From assembly GCA_024280815.1 (NCBI GenBank), contig JAJRPL010000068.1, forward strand, positions 1-8,157: a DNA stretch of 8,157 bases. The letters are read 5' to 3'. Origin of the DNA: Bacteroidota bacterium. GTDB taxonomy: Bacteria > Bacteroidota > Bacteroidia > Flavobacteriales > Flavobacteriaceae. The translations under genes and the position numbers were made by a program. Below, piece by piece: positions 1 to 5,349 of this stretch; the stretch's first letter is position 1, and every line of letters starts with the position of its first letter. Under the pieces are notes generated by a model that had not been told where the DNA came from, searched no databases, and saw only the letters and a program-made list of their open reading frames with translations.

Positions 1-2
1 AA

Positions 3-239
3 ATGAACACAAAAAAATTATACTCCGTAGAGATAGATATTAATTTAGGTGATGATACTTTTACAACTTACATAGATGTGAAAGCGAATAACAGCCATGA
101 AGCTTATGTGAAAGCAGTTAAAAAAGTTAATAGCTCCTTAGATATTAGAATAGAAAAAAATCCTAAAGAAGCGTTACTACCTGATGATATTTTTGATGGT
201 TTGCAGTTCCCTACCCTATCAATAAGAAAGGGGGTTTAA
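3..239 (+). CDS. small hypothetical protein upstream of ArdC
   Basis: A 78-aa soluble, mildly acidic protein of unknown function. No signal peptide, membrane segment or catalytic motif is visible. The N-terminal half alternates charged and beta-prone residues (SVEIDINLGDD, TTYIDVKA) and is followed by a probable helix (HEAYVKAVKKV), which would suit a small alpha/beta domain. The ATG is only two bases from the window edge, so neither its ribosome binding site nor a longer N-terminus can be excluded. Its TAA is one base before the ArdC ATG, and the ArdC ribosome binding site lies inside its last codons, so the two are almost certainly co-transcribed and translationally coupled. An accessory role in establishment or antirestriction is inferred from position only. 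Confidence 0.7.
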   Translation: MNTKKLYSVEIDINLGDDTFTTYIDVKANNSHEAYVKAVKKVNSSLDIRIEKNPKEALLPDDIFDGLQFPTLSIRKGV

Positions 240-240
240 A

Positions 241-1110
241 ATGTCAAAAAATATAATTAATGAGAAATACGAAGAAGCAGTAAACAAGCTATTAAATTCA
301 ATGGAAGAGAACGGCAAGGAATGGGTTAAATCTTGGAGTGGTGGAAGCAATGGAATACCTTTTAATGAAAACACAAAAAAGGGTTATAGGGGTATTAATG
401 TGCTTTTATTATGGATGCAGTCTATAGATAAGGGTTACGAAACTAACCGTTATATGACCTTTAAACAAGCTTTAGCACTTGGTGGAAAAGTTAAAAAAGG
501 AGAGAAAGGCACATCAATTTTTTTCTATACATTTGCAGAAAGCAAAAAGCTAGACAGCAAGGGCGAAAGAATAAAATACCCTATGATTAAATACTATACA
601 GTTTTTAACATTGAACAAATAGAGGGTATAGAGTTTAAAATGCCTACTATAAAAAAATATGAAAATGAAAGAAATGGACACGTGGAAGCGTACATCAATA
701 CGTTACCTATAGCTATTAAAAATGAGGGTTTTCAACCTTGTTATATTCCTTCTATTGATGAGGTACGCATCCCAAAACTAGAAAGATTTAAGAGTACAGA
801 AGATTACTACTCAACATTATTTCATGAGCTAGGACACAGCACAGGACACAAAAAAAGACTAAATAGAGATATGTGTACAACTATGACAAGTAAAAATTAT
901 GGATTTGAAGAACTCATAGCAGAACTTACAAGCGTTTTTATGTGTGGAGAGTTCAACATAAATATAAAAACTTGTCAGCACGTAGAATACTTAGAGGGAT
1001 GGATTAAAGCTATTAGAGAAAACAAAAAGATACTCTGGAAAGCTTCAAGCGAAGCACAAAAAGCAACAGATTATCTTTTAGAGTGTAGTAAAATTACTAA
1101 GGCGGCATAG
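241..1110 (+). CDS. ardC: ArdC-like antirestriction protein (ssDNA-binding domain plus zincin metallopeptidase)
   Basis: This 289-aa protein has the two-domain ArdC architecture. Residues about 5-130 match the N-terminal ssDNA-binding domain (DUF1738 type), including the run around KGYRGINVLLL (47-57) and the GGKVKKGEKGTSI segment (81-93). Residues about 145-285 form a zincin-like metallopeptidase domain with HELGH at 195-199, a further His at 203 and the downstream helix FEELIAEL (222-229) that may carry the third metal ligand. In studied ArdC proteins (pSa and relatives) the family binds single-stranded DNA and protects incoming plasmid DNA from host restriction. Here that role follows from family and context. 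The start is supported by a G-rich ribosome binding site (GGGGG at about 230-234) that lies within the end of the preceding gene. The stop codon sits in the loop of a 12-bp hairpin. Confidence 0.9.
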   Translation: MSKNIINEKYEEAVNKLLNSMEENGKEWVKSWSGGSNGIPFNENTKKGYRGINVLLLWMQSIDKGYETNRYMTFKQALALGGKVKKGEKGTSIFFYTFAESKKLDSKGERIKYPMIKYYTVFNIEQIEGIEFKMPTIKKYENERNGHVEAYINTLPIAIKNEGFQPCYIPSIDEVRIPKLERFKSTEDYYSTLFHELGHSTGHKKRLNRDMCTTMTSKNYGFEELIAELTSVFMCGEFNINIKTCQHVEYLEGWIKAIRENKKILWKASSEAQKATDYLLECSKITKAA

Positions 1111-1121
1111 CCTTAGTAATT
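1092..1121 (+). terminator. hairpin overlapping the ardC stop, possible terminator
   Basis: A perfect 12-bp inverted repeat (arm core ATTACTAAGGC, 1092-1103, pairing with 1110-1121) with a 6-base loop that begins the ardC stop codon. No clean T-run follows directly, only A/T-rich DNA. A second, all-A/T imperfect hairpin follows at 1131-1142/1149-1160. The pair sits just before the ssb promoter, so it probably separates the two transcription units, but classic intrinsic termination is uncertain. Confidence 0.5.
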
Positions 1122-1185
1122 AATCTAATTTAATATTAAAATATTTTTATTTTAGTATTAATTTAAGCGTACTTATAAGGAAACT

Positions 1186-1194
1186 TGCTATAAT
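1186..1194 (+). promoter_or_regulatory. extended -10 promoter of the ssb operon
   Basis: TGC-TATAAT is a perfect extended -10 box. No -35 hexamer is recognisable; the region upstream is A/T-rich, as usual for Campylobacterota sigma-70 promoters. It lies about 50 bases before the ssb start, after the hairpins that close ardC. Confidence 0.7.
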
Positions 1195-1198
1195 ATAA

Positions 1199-1217
1199 CA
1201 TAACTTAAAAGGTTATG
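1199..1217 (+). promoter_or_regulatory. inverted repeat at the ssb transcription start, possible operator or leader hairpin
   Basis: CATAAC (1199-1204) and GTTATG (1212-1217) form a 6-bp inverted repeat with a 7-base spacer. It begins five bases after the -10 box, so it covers the expected transcription start. It could be a repressor site or a 5' leader hairpin. The sequence just after it (TTAAACAATC, 1220-1229) recurs at 4563-4572 behind another hairpin. Confidence 0.35.
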
Positions 1218-1243
1218 CATTAAACAATCAAAGGAAATAAAAA

Positions 1244-1555
1244 ATGAACACAGTACAACTAATCGGAAACATAGGCAAAGTACCACATTTTATAGGTGGA
1301 AATGAGAATAAAGAAAGTGTAGCTTTTTTAACTGTTGCTAACAATGACAACAAAAAAAAGACAGTATTTACAGAGGTTACACTCTTTGGAGCAAGTGCAG
1401 AATATGTTAATCAAAACATAAGCACGGGGGCAAGAGTTGCTATAGAGGGTAAGCTATCTCAAAGAGTTAAGACTACAAAAAGTGGAGATACATATCATGC
1501 AACATATGTTATCTGTCACAGATTAACCAACCTATCCCCAAAAAAAGAGGGGTAA
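1244..1555 (+). CDS. ssb: single-stranded DNA-binding protein, OB-fold only
   Basis: A 103-aa protein of the bacterial SSB family. It opens with the typical first strand (MNTVQLIGNIGKVP) and keeps the expected order of OB-fold elements: SVAFLTVAN, TEVTLFGASAEYV, ISTGARVAIEGKL, and the GDTYHATYVICHRL strand. Chromosomal SSBs are usually about 150-180 aa, with a flexible tail ending in an acidic DDxPF-like tip that recruits repair and replication partners. This one stops right after the OB fold with NLSPKKEG, so the interaction tip is missing. It should coat single-stranded plasmid DNA during replication or transfer. AAGGA at 1231-1235, 8 bases before the ATG, supports the start. It heads an operon with the two small ORFs and the Fis-like gene. 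Confidence 0.85.
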   Translation: MNTVQLIGNIGKVPHFIGGNENKESVAFLTVANNDNKKKTVFTEVTLFGASAEYVNQNISTGARVAIEGKLSQRVKTTKSGDTYHATYVICHRLTNLSPKKEG

Positions 1556-1558
1556 ATC

Positions 1559-1648
1559 ATGTCCAAATTAATACTAAATAAATGTAAAAATTTGGGCAAA
1601 TGTATAGAAAATAAGTTCTATTCAATATCAAACTTTTTGTTTGATTAA
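1559..1648 (+). CDS. 29-aa small ORF after ssb
   Basis: A tiny ORF starting three bases after the ssb stop codon. It has a very good ribosome binding site (GAGGGG at about 1547-1552, inside the last ssb codons), which is the main reason to believe it. The product begins MSKLILNKCKN, has two cysteines (positions 9 and 15) and an aromatic end (YSISNFLFD). No family is recognised. It could be a real small peptide or a leader that couples ssb translation to the genes downstream. A hairpin follows at 1654-1680. Confidence 0.4.
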   Translation: MSKLILNKCKNLGKCIENKFYSISNFLFD

Positions 1649-1653
1649 ACTAA

Positions 1654-1680
1654 AGCTTATCTCTAAGAGAGGGGTAAGCT
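1654..1680 (+). other. intercistronic hairpin
   Basis: The arms AGCTTATCTCT (1654-1664) and 1670-1680 (ending TAAGCT) pair over 11 bp with two G-U pairs and a 5-base loop. No T-run follows, so an RNA-processing or stability element inside the operon is more likely than a strong terminator. Confidence 0.4.
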
Positions 1681-1703
1681 ATTAAAAATATTTAGGGTAT
1701 GAA

Positions 1704-1871
1704 ATGTTAAAATATAGAATACAAAAGGGCAAAGACCACTACAATAACATATCACTTTTTAGAGTTCTTGGAGTAGATAATGAATATGTAGGAGAATGGG
1801 CTAAGGACAAAAATATTTGTGAAGAAGAGATAAGAGAACTGCACAGTACAGAGATAGAAAAATTTAGATAA
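1704..1871 (+). CDS. 55-aa small hypothetical protein
   Basis: A 55-aa charged protein. It begins MLKYRIQKGKDHYNN, has a central hydrophobic stretch (ISLFRVLGVDNEYVGEW), and ends in an acidic, helix-prone tail rich in Glu. An AGGG ribosome binding site lies about 7 bases before the ATG. It fits neatly between the 29-aa ORF and the Fis-like gene, with 15 bases to the latter. The codons look coding, using the same A-ending codons as its neighbours. The family is unknown. It may be a small partner of ssb or of the downstream HTH protein, inferred only from operon position. Confidence 0.55.
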   Translation: MLKYRIQKGKDHYNNISLFRVLGVDNEYVGEWAKDKNICEEEIRELHSTEIEKFR

Positions 1872-1886
1872 AAGGAAAGAAATAAG

Positions 1887-2294
1887 ATGATTAAAGATGC
1901 AAAAATAATAGAAATTCATAATAGTATTTTAGGAGGTAATACAGTAATAAATGCTACAAGAGAAGCAGGCATAAGCTTACCTAGTTACTATCAAAAAATT
2001 AAAAAATTAGGCTTAGAAACTAAAAAAGAAATCATTAAAAAAAAGCGTAAAAAAGAGGGTGCTCAATCAATAAAAGATATGCACGATTTAGCCGAATTAT
2101 TATCACTAAATTTTCAAGAAGTTCATAAGTATGTAAATCTAAAAAAATCAACTTTTGACAATATAAACAGAATGAAATATCTTAAAAATAACAGCCCAGT
2201 AAAATTTAAAGAAGCAATATTAATTACGATATTAAATTACTACAAAATAAACGATATAAAACTTTTTGAAATTCTAAGTACTACTAAGTCATAA
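1887..2294 (+). CDS. Fis-type helix-turn-helix DNA-binding protein
   Basis: A 135-aa basic protein. Residues 16-43 (LGGNTVINATREAGIS through YYQKIKKLGL) follow the Fis/NtrC-type HTH pattern: a GGN turn, an Ala-rich first helix, a G-I-S turn, then a recognition helix ending in K-K-LGL. Usually this domain sits at the C-terminus of Fis or sigma-54 activators; here it is N-terminal. A Lys-rich linker (48-58) leads to a second helical region (about 62-130, DLAELLSLNFQEVHKYVNL onward) that may be a second HTH or a dimerisation domain. AAGGAAAG 8-15 bases before the ATG supports the start. It probably acts as a plasmid regulator or nucleoid-type protein. Its targets are unknown, but the inverted repeats at the two operon promoters are candidates. 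Confidence 0.65.
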   Translation: MIKDAKIIEIHNSILGGNTVINATREAGISLPSYYQKIKKLGLETKKEIIKKKRKKEGAQSIKDMHDLAELLSLNFQEVHKYVNLKKSTFDNINRMKYLKNNSPVKFKEAILITILNYYKINDIKLFEILSTTKS

Positions 2295-2334
2295 GTAAGT
2301 TAAAATCTTGATAGTAGTATCTTAGTTATTGACT
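2287..2334 (+). other. long imperfect inverted repeat after the Fis-like gene
   Basis: AGTCATAAGTAAG (2287-2299) pairs with CTTAGTTATTGACT (2321-2334) with one mismatch and one bulge. An internal GATA-GTAG-TATC mini-hairpin lies in the loop. It overlaps the end of the upstream gene and precedes the next promoter. It could be a weak terminator or a regulator site; the lack of a T-run argues against strong intrinsic termination. Confidence 0.35.
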
Positions 2335-2403
2335 GCTTGTAAATTATAATTAAATTAGTTTGGAGTTGATAAGGCTTTCAATCTTTTTAATTTTGTTTTA
2401 TTG

Positions 2404-2412
2404 TGATATAAT
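2404..2412 (+). promoter_or_regulatory. extended -10 promoter of the transfer operon
   Basis: TGA-TATAAT is a perfect extended -10 in a T-rich context, about 70 bases before the coupling-protein start. It shares TTGTGATATAAT with the rep promoter at 6571-6582. A perfect 14-bp palindrome (TTATTATATAATAA, 2438-2451) lies in the leader and contains a second TATAAT (2444-2449) that could be an alternative -10 or an operator. Confidence 0.6.
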
Positions 2413-2482
2413 GCCCATATACACGCAAAATATTAAGTTATTATATAATAATCTAATAATTGAGCTTTTTTGAGGGGTACAA

Positions 2483-2749
2483 ATGTTTGGTTTTTTAAAG
2501 AAGAAAAAGAAAAATTTAGAGGAAAGAGAAGACGAAAGGCTTAGAACTTTTTCATCAAATTTAGGGCGTTCAATAACGTCTATTATTACTGCAAAAAAAG
2601 AACTTTATCACCCACCTAAAAGTTATACTCCAGAAAAATTTATATGCAAAAAAGGACATGAATTTTTTGGAGTAACTTTTGATACAAATAAAAAAAATAT
2701 AAGCCTATGTATATTCCAAAAAAAGCAATTAATCATAAACTTTTTGTAG
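2483..2749 (+). CDS. N-terminal part of a VirD4/TraG-like coupling protein (frame interrupted)
   Basis: An 88-aa ORF with a strong GAGGGG ribosome binding site (2472-2477). It begins with a Lys-rich segment (MFGFLKKKKKN) and a charged helix, and ends its meaningful part at about residue 75 (HEFFGVTFDTNKKNISL). That is exactly the short beta region that precedes the Walker A of coupling ATPases. The Walker A itself lies in the overlapping ORF from 2707, in the -1 frame, so the last residues (CIFQKKQLIINFL) are probably out-of-frame tail. The switch must occur between 2690, the start of an 8-A run, and about 2749. Unlike most VirD4/TraG proteins, this N-terminus has no transmembrane segments. 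The full product would be about 550 aa. Confidence 0.75.
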   Translation: MFGFLKKKKKNLEEREDERLRTFSSNLGRSITSIITAKKELYHPPKSYTPEKFICKKGHEFFGVTFDTNKKNISLCIFQKKQLIINFL

Positions 2750-4140
2750 GGTATACGAGAAGTGGAAAAGGTATTATTATTGGTAACAATATTTTAGAAA
2801 CTTTACGTAATAAGCAAGGGCTAATTTATGTCGATGTCAAGCAAGAAGATTTTACACCACAAATAATAAAAGAAGAACTAGAAAAACAAAATAGAGAAAA
2901 TGATTTTTTGATTATTAATTACCCTAATGATTTTTCTTATAGTGGCTTTAATGAAGATGATACAATTATTGATATGTGGGAAAAAATGTCAGTAGCGTTA
3001 GAGTTTGAGAAAAGTACAGACCCCGCAGTAGAACACTACAGGGGAAATCAAAGAATGACACTTTTAAAAATTTTAACTGTACTCTACAGTCCTAAAAATA
3101 ACCCAGAGGGGAAAAACCCAAAAGAGTGGTATTTTATTTTAGAATATGTGCGATGCTTATTCGATGATTTAAACAAATATAAACAGCTACAAGCAGAATT
3201 ACAAAAAGAGAAGAAAAGCGAAAAACGGATAAAAAAATTATCCATGATGTATTTTGATAAAGAACTTTTTGAAGAATTGCAATTTAATAAAAAAAATATG
3301 GAAGCACTAGAAATGATTTATATGAAAATATTTGAACTGCTACTTAATGCAAATATTTATACAAAACATTCGATCGAAGAAGCTTTATATAATGGCAAAG
3401 TTTTATATTTTAAATGTGACATGGAAAATTCATCTAGTTTGCAAATGATAAAACTTTTGTATATTGATATTTCTCAAACTGTACGAAAAGAAAAAGCAAA
3501 AGGAAAACTTGCTAATTGTCATGCAATTTTTGATGAAGTTTCATTCTATGTATCTAAAAGATTGTCTGGGGGATTATCCACACTTGCAGGGTTTGGGATT
3601 AATTGTAGTTTACTTTTACAGGACTTATCACAAATTGAAGATTTAAGCATAAGAAATGCCGTTTTATCAAATTGTACTGTAAAACTTTTTTATAAAATTT
3701 CTGATACTGAAACATTAAAATACGTAGGTTTGCTAGGTGGTGATGAAGTTGTTACTAAATATTCAAAAAGGAATTTAGAGGATACATTTTCGCAAGACTT
3801 AGAGCCACTACTCAACACTACAAGAATACGTGCGATGTGGTTTCAGATGCACGCTATACTCATATCAGAATATCTCAATACTGCCGTATTCATAGAAACA
3901 AATTTTGTAAAAGTTACTACTCCTTTTGATTGGCACAGCATTAACAATAAAGATTATATTCTCTCTACTTATGAAAAAGACTTCATTCAAAAAGAGATTA
4001 GATTAGAAGAGGAAGATATAGGCATCAAATCGGAAAGAAAAAATGAGCCTGTTTCACCAAAAGAGGGTGTTAAAAAAATGTCTAAAATTGAAAAAGATAT
4101 GATGTCCTCAATACAAGAAGAAGAGGGGACAAACTTTTAA
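2707..4140 (+). CDS. type IV coupling ATPase (VirD4/TraG/TraD-like), main ATPase part
   Basis: This 477-aa ORF carries the ATPase core. Walker A is GYTRSGKG (15-22), very like the TRSGKG of VirD4/TraG. A YVDVKQ segment (41-46) matches the family's D-x-K motif, Walker B is HAIFDE (272-277), and LLLQDLSQI (302-310) matches the conserved Q-x-L-Q-L sensor region. A long inserted helical region (about 90-225) corresponds to the all-alpha domain. Coupling proteins are hexameric ATPases that deliver relaxosome DNA to the type IV secretion channel. The ATG at 2707 has no ribosome binding site and lies only a few residues before Walker A, so this ORF is better read as the continuation of the 2483 ORF after a one-base shift. 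The frame is open back to the stop at 2689-2691. The C-terminus is acidic and charged and ends in EEEGTNF, a possible substrate-docking tail. Confidence 0.85.
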   Translation: MYIPKKAINHKLFVGYTRSGKGIIIGNNILETLRNKQGLIYVDVKQEDFTPQIIKEELEKQNRENDFLIINYPNDFSYSGFNEDDTIIDMWEKMSVALEFEKSTDPAVEHYRGNQRMTLLKILTVLYSPKNNPEGKNPKEWYFILEYVRCLFDDLNKYKQLQAELQKEKKSEKRIKKLSMMYFDKELFEELQFNKKNMEALEMIYMKIFELLLNANIYTKHSIEEALYNGKVLYFKCDMENSSSLQMIKLLYIDISQTVRKEKAKGKLANCHAIFDEVSFYVSKRLSGGLSTLAGFGINCSLLLQDLSQIEDLSIRNAVLSNCTVKLFYKISDTETLKYVGLLGGDEVVTKYSKRNLEDTFSQDLEPLLNTTRIRAMWFQMHAILISEYLNTAVFIETNFVKVTTPFDWHSINNKDYILSTYEKDFIQKEIRLEEEDIGIKSERKNEPVSPKEGVKKMSKIEKDMMSSIQEEEGTNF

Positions 4141-4168
4141 TTTAAAAGTGCATTTTTTAAAAGTGTTC

Positions 4169-4190
4169 TTTTAAGTTTAAAAACTTAAAA
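4169..4190 (+). other. A/T hairpin after the coupling protein
   Basis: TTTTAAGTT (4169-4177) and AACTTAAAA (4182-4190) form a 9-bp stem with loop TAAA. It lies between the coupling gene and the zinc-ribbon gene. It is all A/T except for one G-C pair and is followed by As rather than Ts. It may be a weak attenuator or processing site. Confidence 0.3.
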
Positions 4191-4213
4191 AAATTAAATA
4201 CAAAGGAAACAGC

Positions 4214-4525
4214 ATGAGTAATATTTTAAAATGCCCATTGTGTCAAGGCACAATTAAAAAAATAGAGGGGATCAAAACAAAACAAAAATCAAGACCGCCT
4301 ATGATTAAATGTGAAAACAACAAATTCAAAGATAATAAGCCTGTAGGGTGTACTTTTATTATGAATTTAGCCCCAAAACCTTTACAGGGATATGAATTAA
4401 ACAGAGAGGAGATAGCGATAATGATAGACGGGGGAGAAGTAGATATAAATGGATATTTAGTACATTATGATGCTACAGCAGAATATAATCCTGTAGTGAA
4501 TGCACCAGAACTAAAAGATTTTTAG
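4214..4525 (+). CDS. orphan zinc-ribbon protein resembling topoisomerase C-terminal domains
   Basis: A 103-aa protein. Cys7-x2-Cys10 and the later Cys33 and Cys46 form a four-cysteine zinc ribbon (KCPLCQG then IKCENN and VGCTF), similar to the C4 zinc fingers at the C-terminus of type IA topoisomerases. The second half (YELNREEIAIMIDGGEVDINGY, 59-80) resembles the small repeat found in topoisomerase III/I tails, where a 'L..EE...L..G' helix precedes a 'v.Gf' strand. No catalytic topoisomerase domain is present. It may bind single-stranded DNA or a partner during DNA transfer; this is inference. AAGGA 6-7 bases before the ATG supports the start. It lies 73 bases after the coupling gene in the same operon. 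Confidence 0.6.
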   Translation: MSNILKCPLCQGTIKKIEGIKTKQKSRPPMIKCENNKFKDNKPVGCTFIMNLAPKPLQGYELNREEIAIMIDGGEVDINGYLVHYDATAEYNPVVNAPELKDF

Positions 4526-4541
4526 GGTTAGGGATAAATAC

Positions 4542-4563
4542 AGCCAACTCGGAAAAGTTGGCT
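4542..4563 (+). promoter_or_regulatory. GC-rich leader hairpin before the membrane-protein gene
   Basis: AGCCAACT (4542-4549) pairs perfectly with AGTTGGCT (4556-4563) around loop CGGAAA. The stem is stronger than most in this A/T-rich DNA. It is followed by TTAAACAATC and GGAAATA, which also occur downstream of the ssb leader hairpin (1220-1239). The two leaders therefore look related. There is no T-run, so a leader or regulatory hairpin is preferred over a terminator. Confidence 0.45.
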
Positions 4564-4588
4564 TAAACAATCGTGGGAAATATAAAAT

Positions 4589-4645
4589 ATGAGCCACAAA
4601 AGAATTATAGCAAAAAAAATAAAAACAAAGGCTAATCATGGGTAG
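4589..4645 (+). CDS. possible 18-aa leader ORF
   Basis: A very short ORF (MSHKRIIAKKIKTKANHG, strongly basic) whose end overlaps the start of the membrane-protein gene in another frame. Its ATG sits at nearly the same distance from the TTAAACAATC motif as the ssb ATG does in the related leader. Only the position and the GGGAAA upstream support it. It could be a translationally coupled leader peptide or chance. Confidence 0.2.
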   Translation: MSHKRIIAKKIKTKANHG

Positions 4646-4952
4646 TGGAGATTTTCATAAAAATCAGTACGAGAGTGGTAGAGGAGAAGAGAGCGAAAAT
4701 CTTAGAAAAAAGGTTAGCTTAGGAATGAGAGCCGTTTTACAAAACTATATATCAAGAGAAGAGGGGGGGACTTCACAGGGTATCGGTAAATTTGATGCTT
4801 TAATCCACGATAGGCTGTCTGAATGGAGAAGTTTTGAGAGAACTAGAAAAATTAATAAAATTATTGTTTATTTTATTCTCTCTTTTTTTATTGTACCTGT
4901 AATGCTTATGCTTGGTACATTTAGCTCATGGATAGGTATCATTCTTTTTTAA
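4638..4952 (+). CDS. membrane protein, N-terminal part (ended by an in-frame TAA)
   Basis: A 104-aa product. The first 70 residues are soluble and charged, with a helix near 22-40 and an RSFERTRK cluster before the membrane. A transmembrane segment follows at about 75-93 (IIVYFILSFFIVPVMLMLG), and a second hydrophobic stretch starts at 96 (SSWIGIILF) but is cut by TAA at 4950-4952. The same frame continues after the stop with AGIFIFSWVMQYIK and then the ORF annotated at 4977. The second membrane helix is thus complete only if the stop is ignored. AAAGG about 7 bases upstream supports the start. It is best read as the first part of one ~232-aa polytopic protein. No family is recognised. Next to a coupling ATPase, it is a candidate membrane partner of that ATPase. 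Confidence 0.7.
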   Translation: MGSGDFHKNQYESGRGEESENLRKKVSLGMRAVLQNYISREEGGTSQGIGKFDALIHDRLSEWRSFERTRKINKIIVYFILSFFIVPVMLMLGTFSSWIGIILF

Positions 4953-4976
4953 GCAGGTATATTTATATTTTCATGG

Positions 4977-5339
4977 GTGATGCAATATATAAAAACTATC
5001 ACGATTAGAGCTTATGCACCCTCTGATACGCCAGCATCAAAAAGAGGGGTTAAAAAAGCCATATCTGACATATGGTTTGAAACACTATATAGCGTTAAAA
5101 TAGCCTATTTTGTAGGTTTTATAATGCTTTGTCTATGGGCTATTGTAGGTTATTTTTTTGGAGAAAATTTAGACCAATATATAGCCTATTTTGTTAATTT
5201 AATTATAGGCTTTTTTGGCGTAACTATTTCACACGTAGATACATATTTTTTCTTTACTATAATTTTCATCATTAATTTTGCATCATTAGCAGGCGATTAC
5301 TTGTTCTGGAAAATAAATTACAGACGTAAACTAGGATAA
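4977..5339 (+). CDS. membrane protein, C-terminal part (same frame after the TAA)
   Basis: A 120-aa product. A short basic linker (RAYAPSDTPASKRGVKK) is followed by three likely transmembrane helices at about 41-61 (KIAYFVGFIMLCLWAIVGYF), 66-86 and 89-111, and a basic tail (INYRRKLG). It lies in exactly the same frame as the 4638 ORF (339 bases = 113 codons apart), and the codons between the TAA and this ATG are hydrophobic and coding-like. The ATG has only a weak GGGTG before it, so independent translation would be poor. I read it as the second part of a single five-helix protein broken by one nonsense codon. If translated separately it would be a three-helix inner-membrane protein of unknown function. 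Confidence 0.65.
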   Translation: MMQYIKTITIRAYAPSDTPASKRGVKKAISDIWFETLYSVKIAYFVGFIMLCLWAIVGYFFGENLDQYIAYFVNLIIGFFGVTISHVDTYFFFTIIFIINFASLAGDYLFWKINYRRKLG

Positions 5340-5349
5340 AATCATAAAA

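Noticed and set aside
2329..2350. TTGACT and TATAAT as a sigma-70 promoter pair
   Set aside because: The spacing is only 10 bases, far from the usual 16-18, and the extended -10 at 2404-2412 is a much better promoter for the downstream gene.
3464..3646. 60-aa open frame inside the coupling ATPase
   Set aside because: It is an out-of-frame shadow of the ATPase coding region covering Walker B, with no ribosome binding site and no recognisable product.
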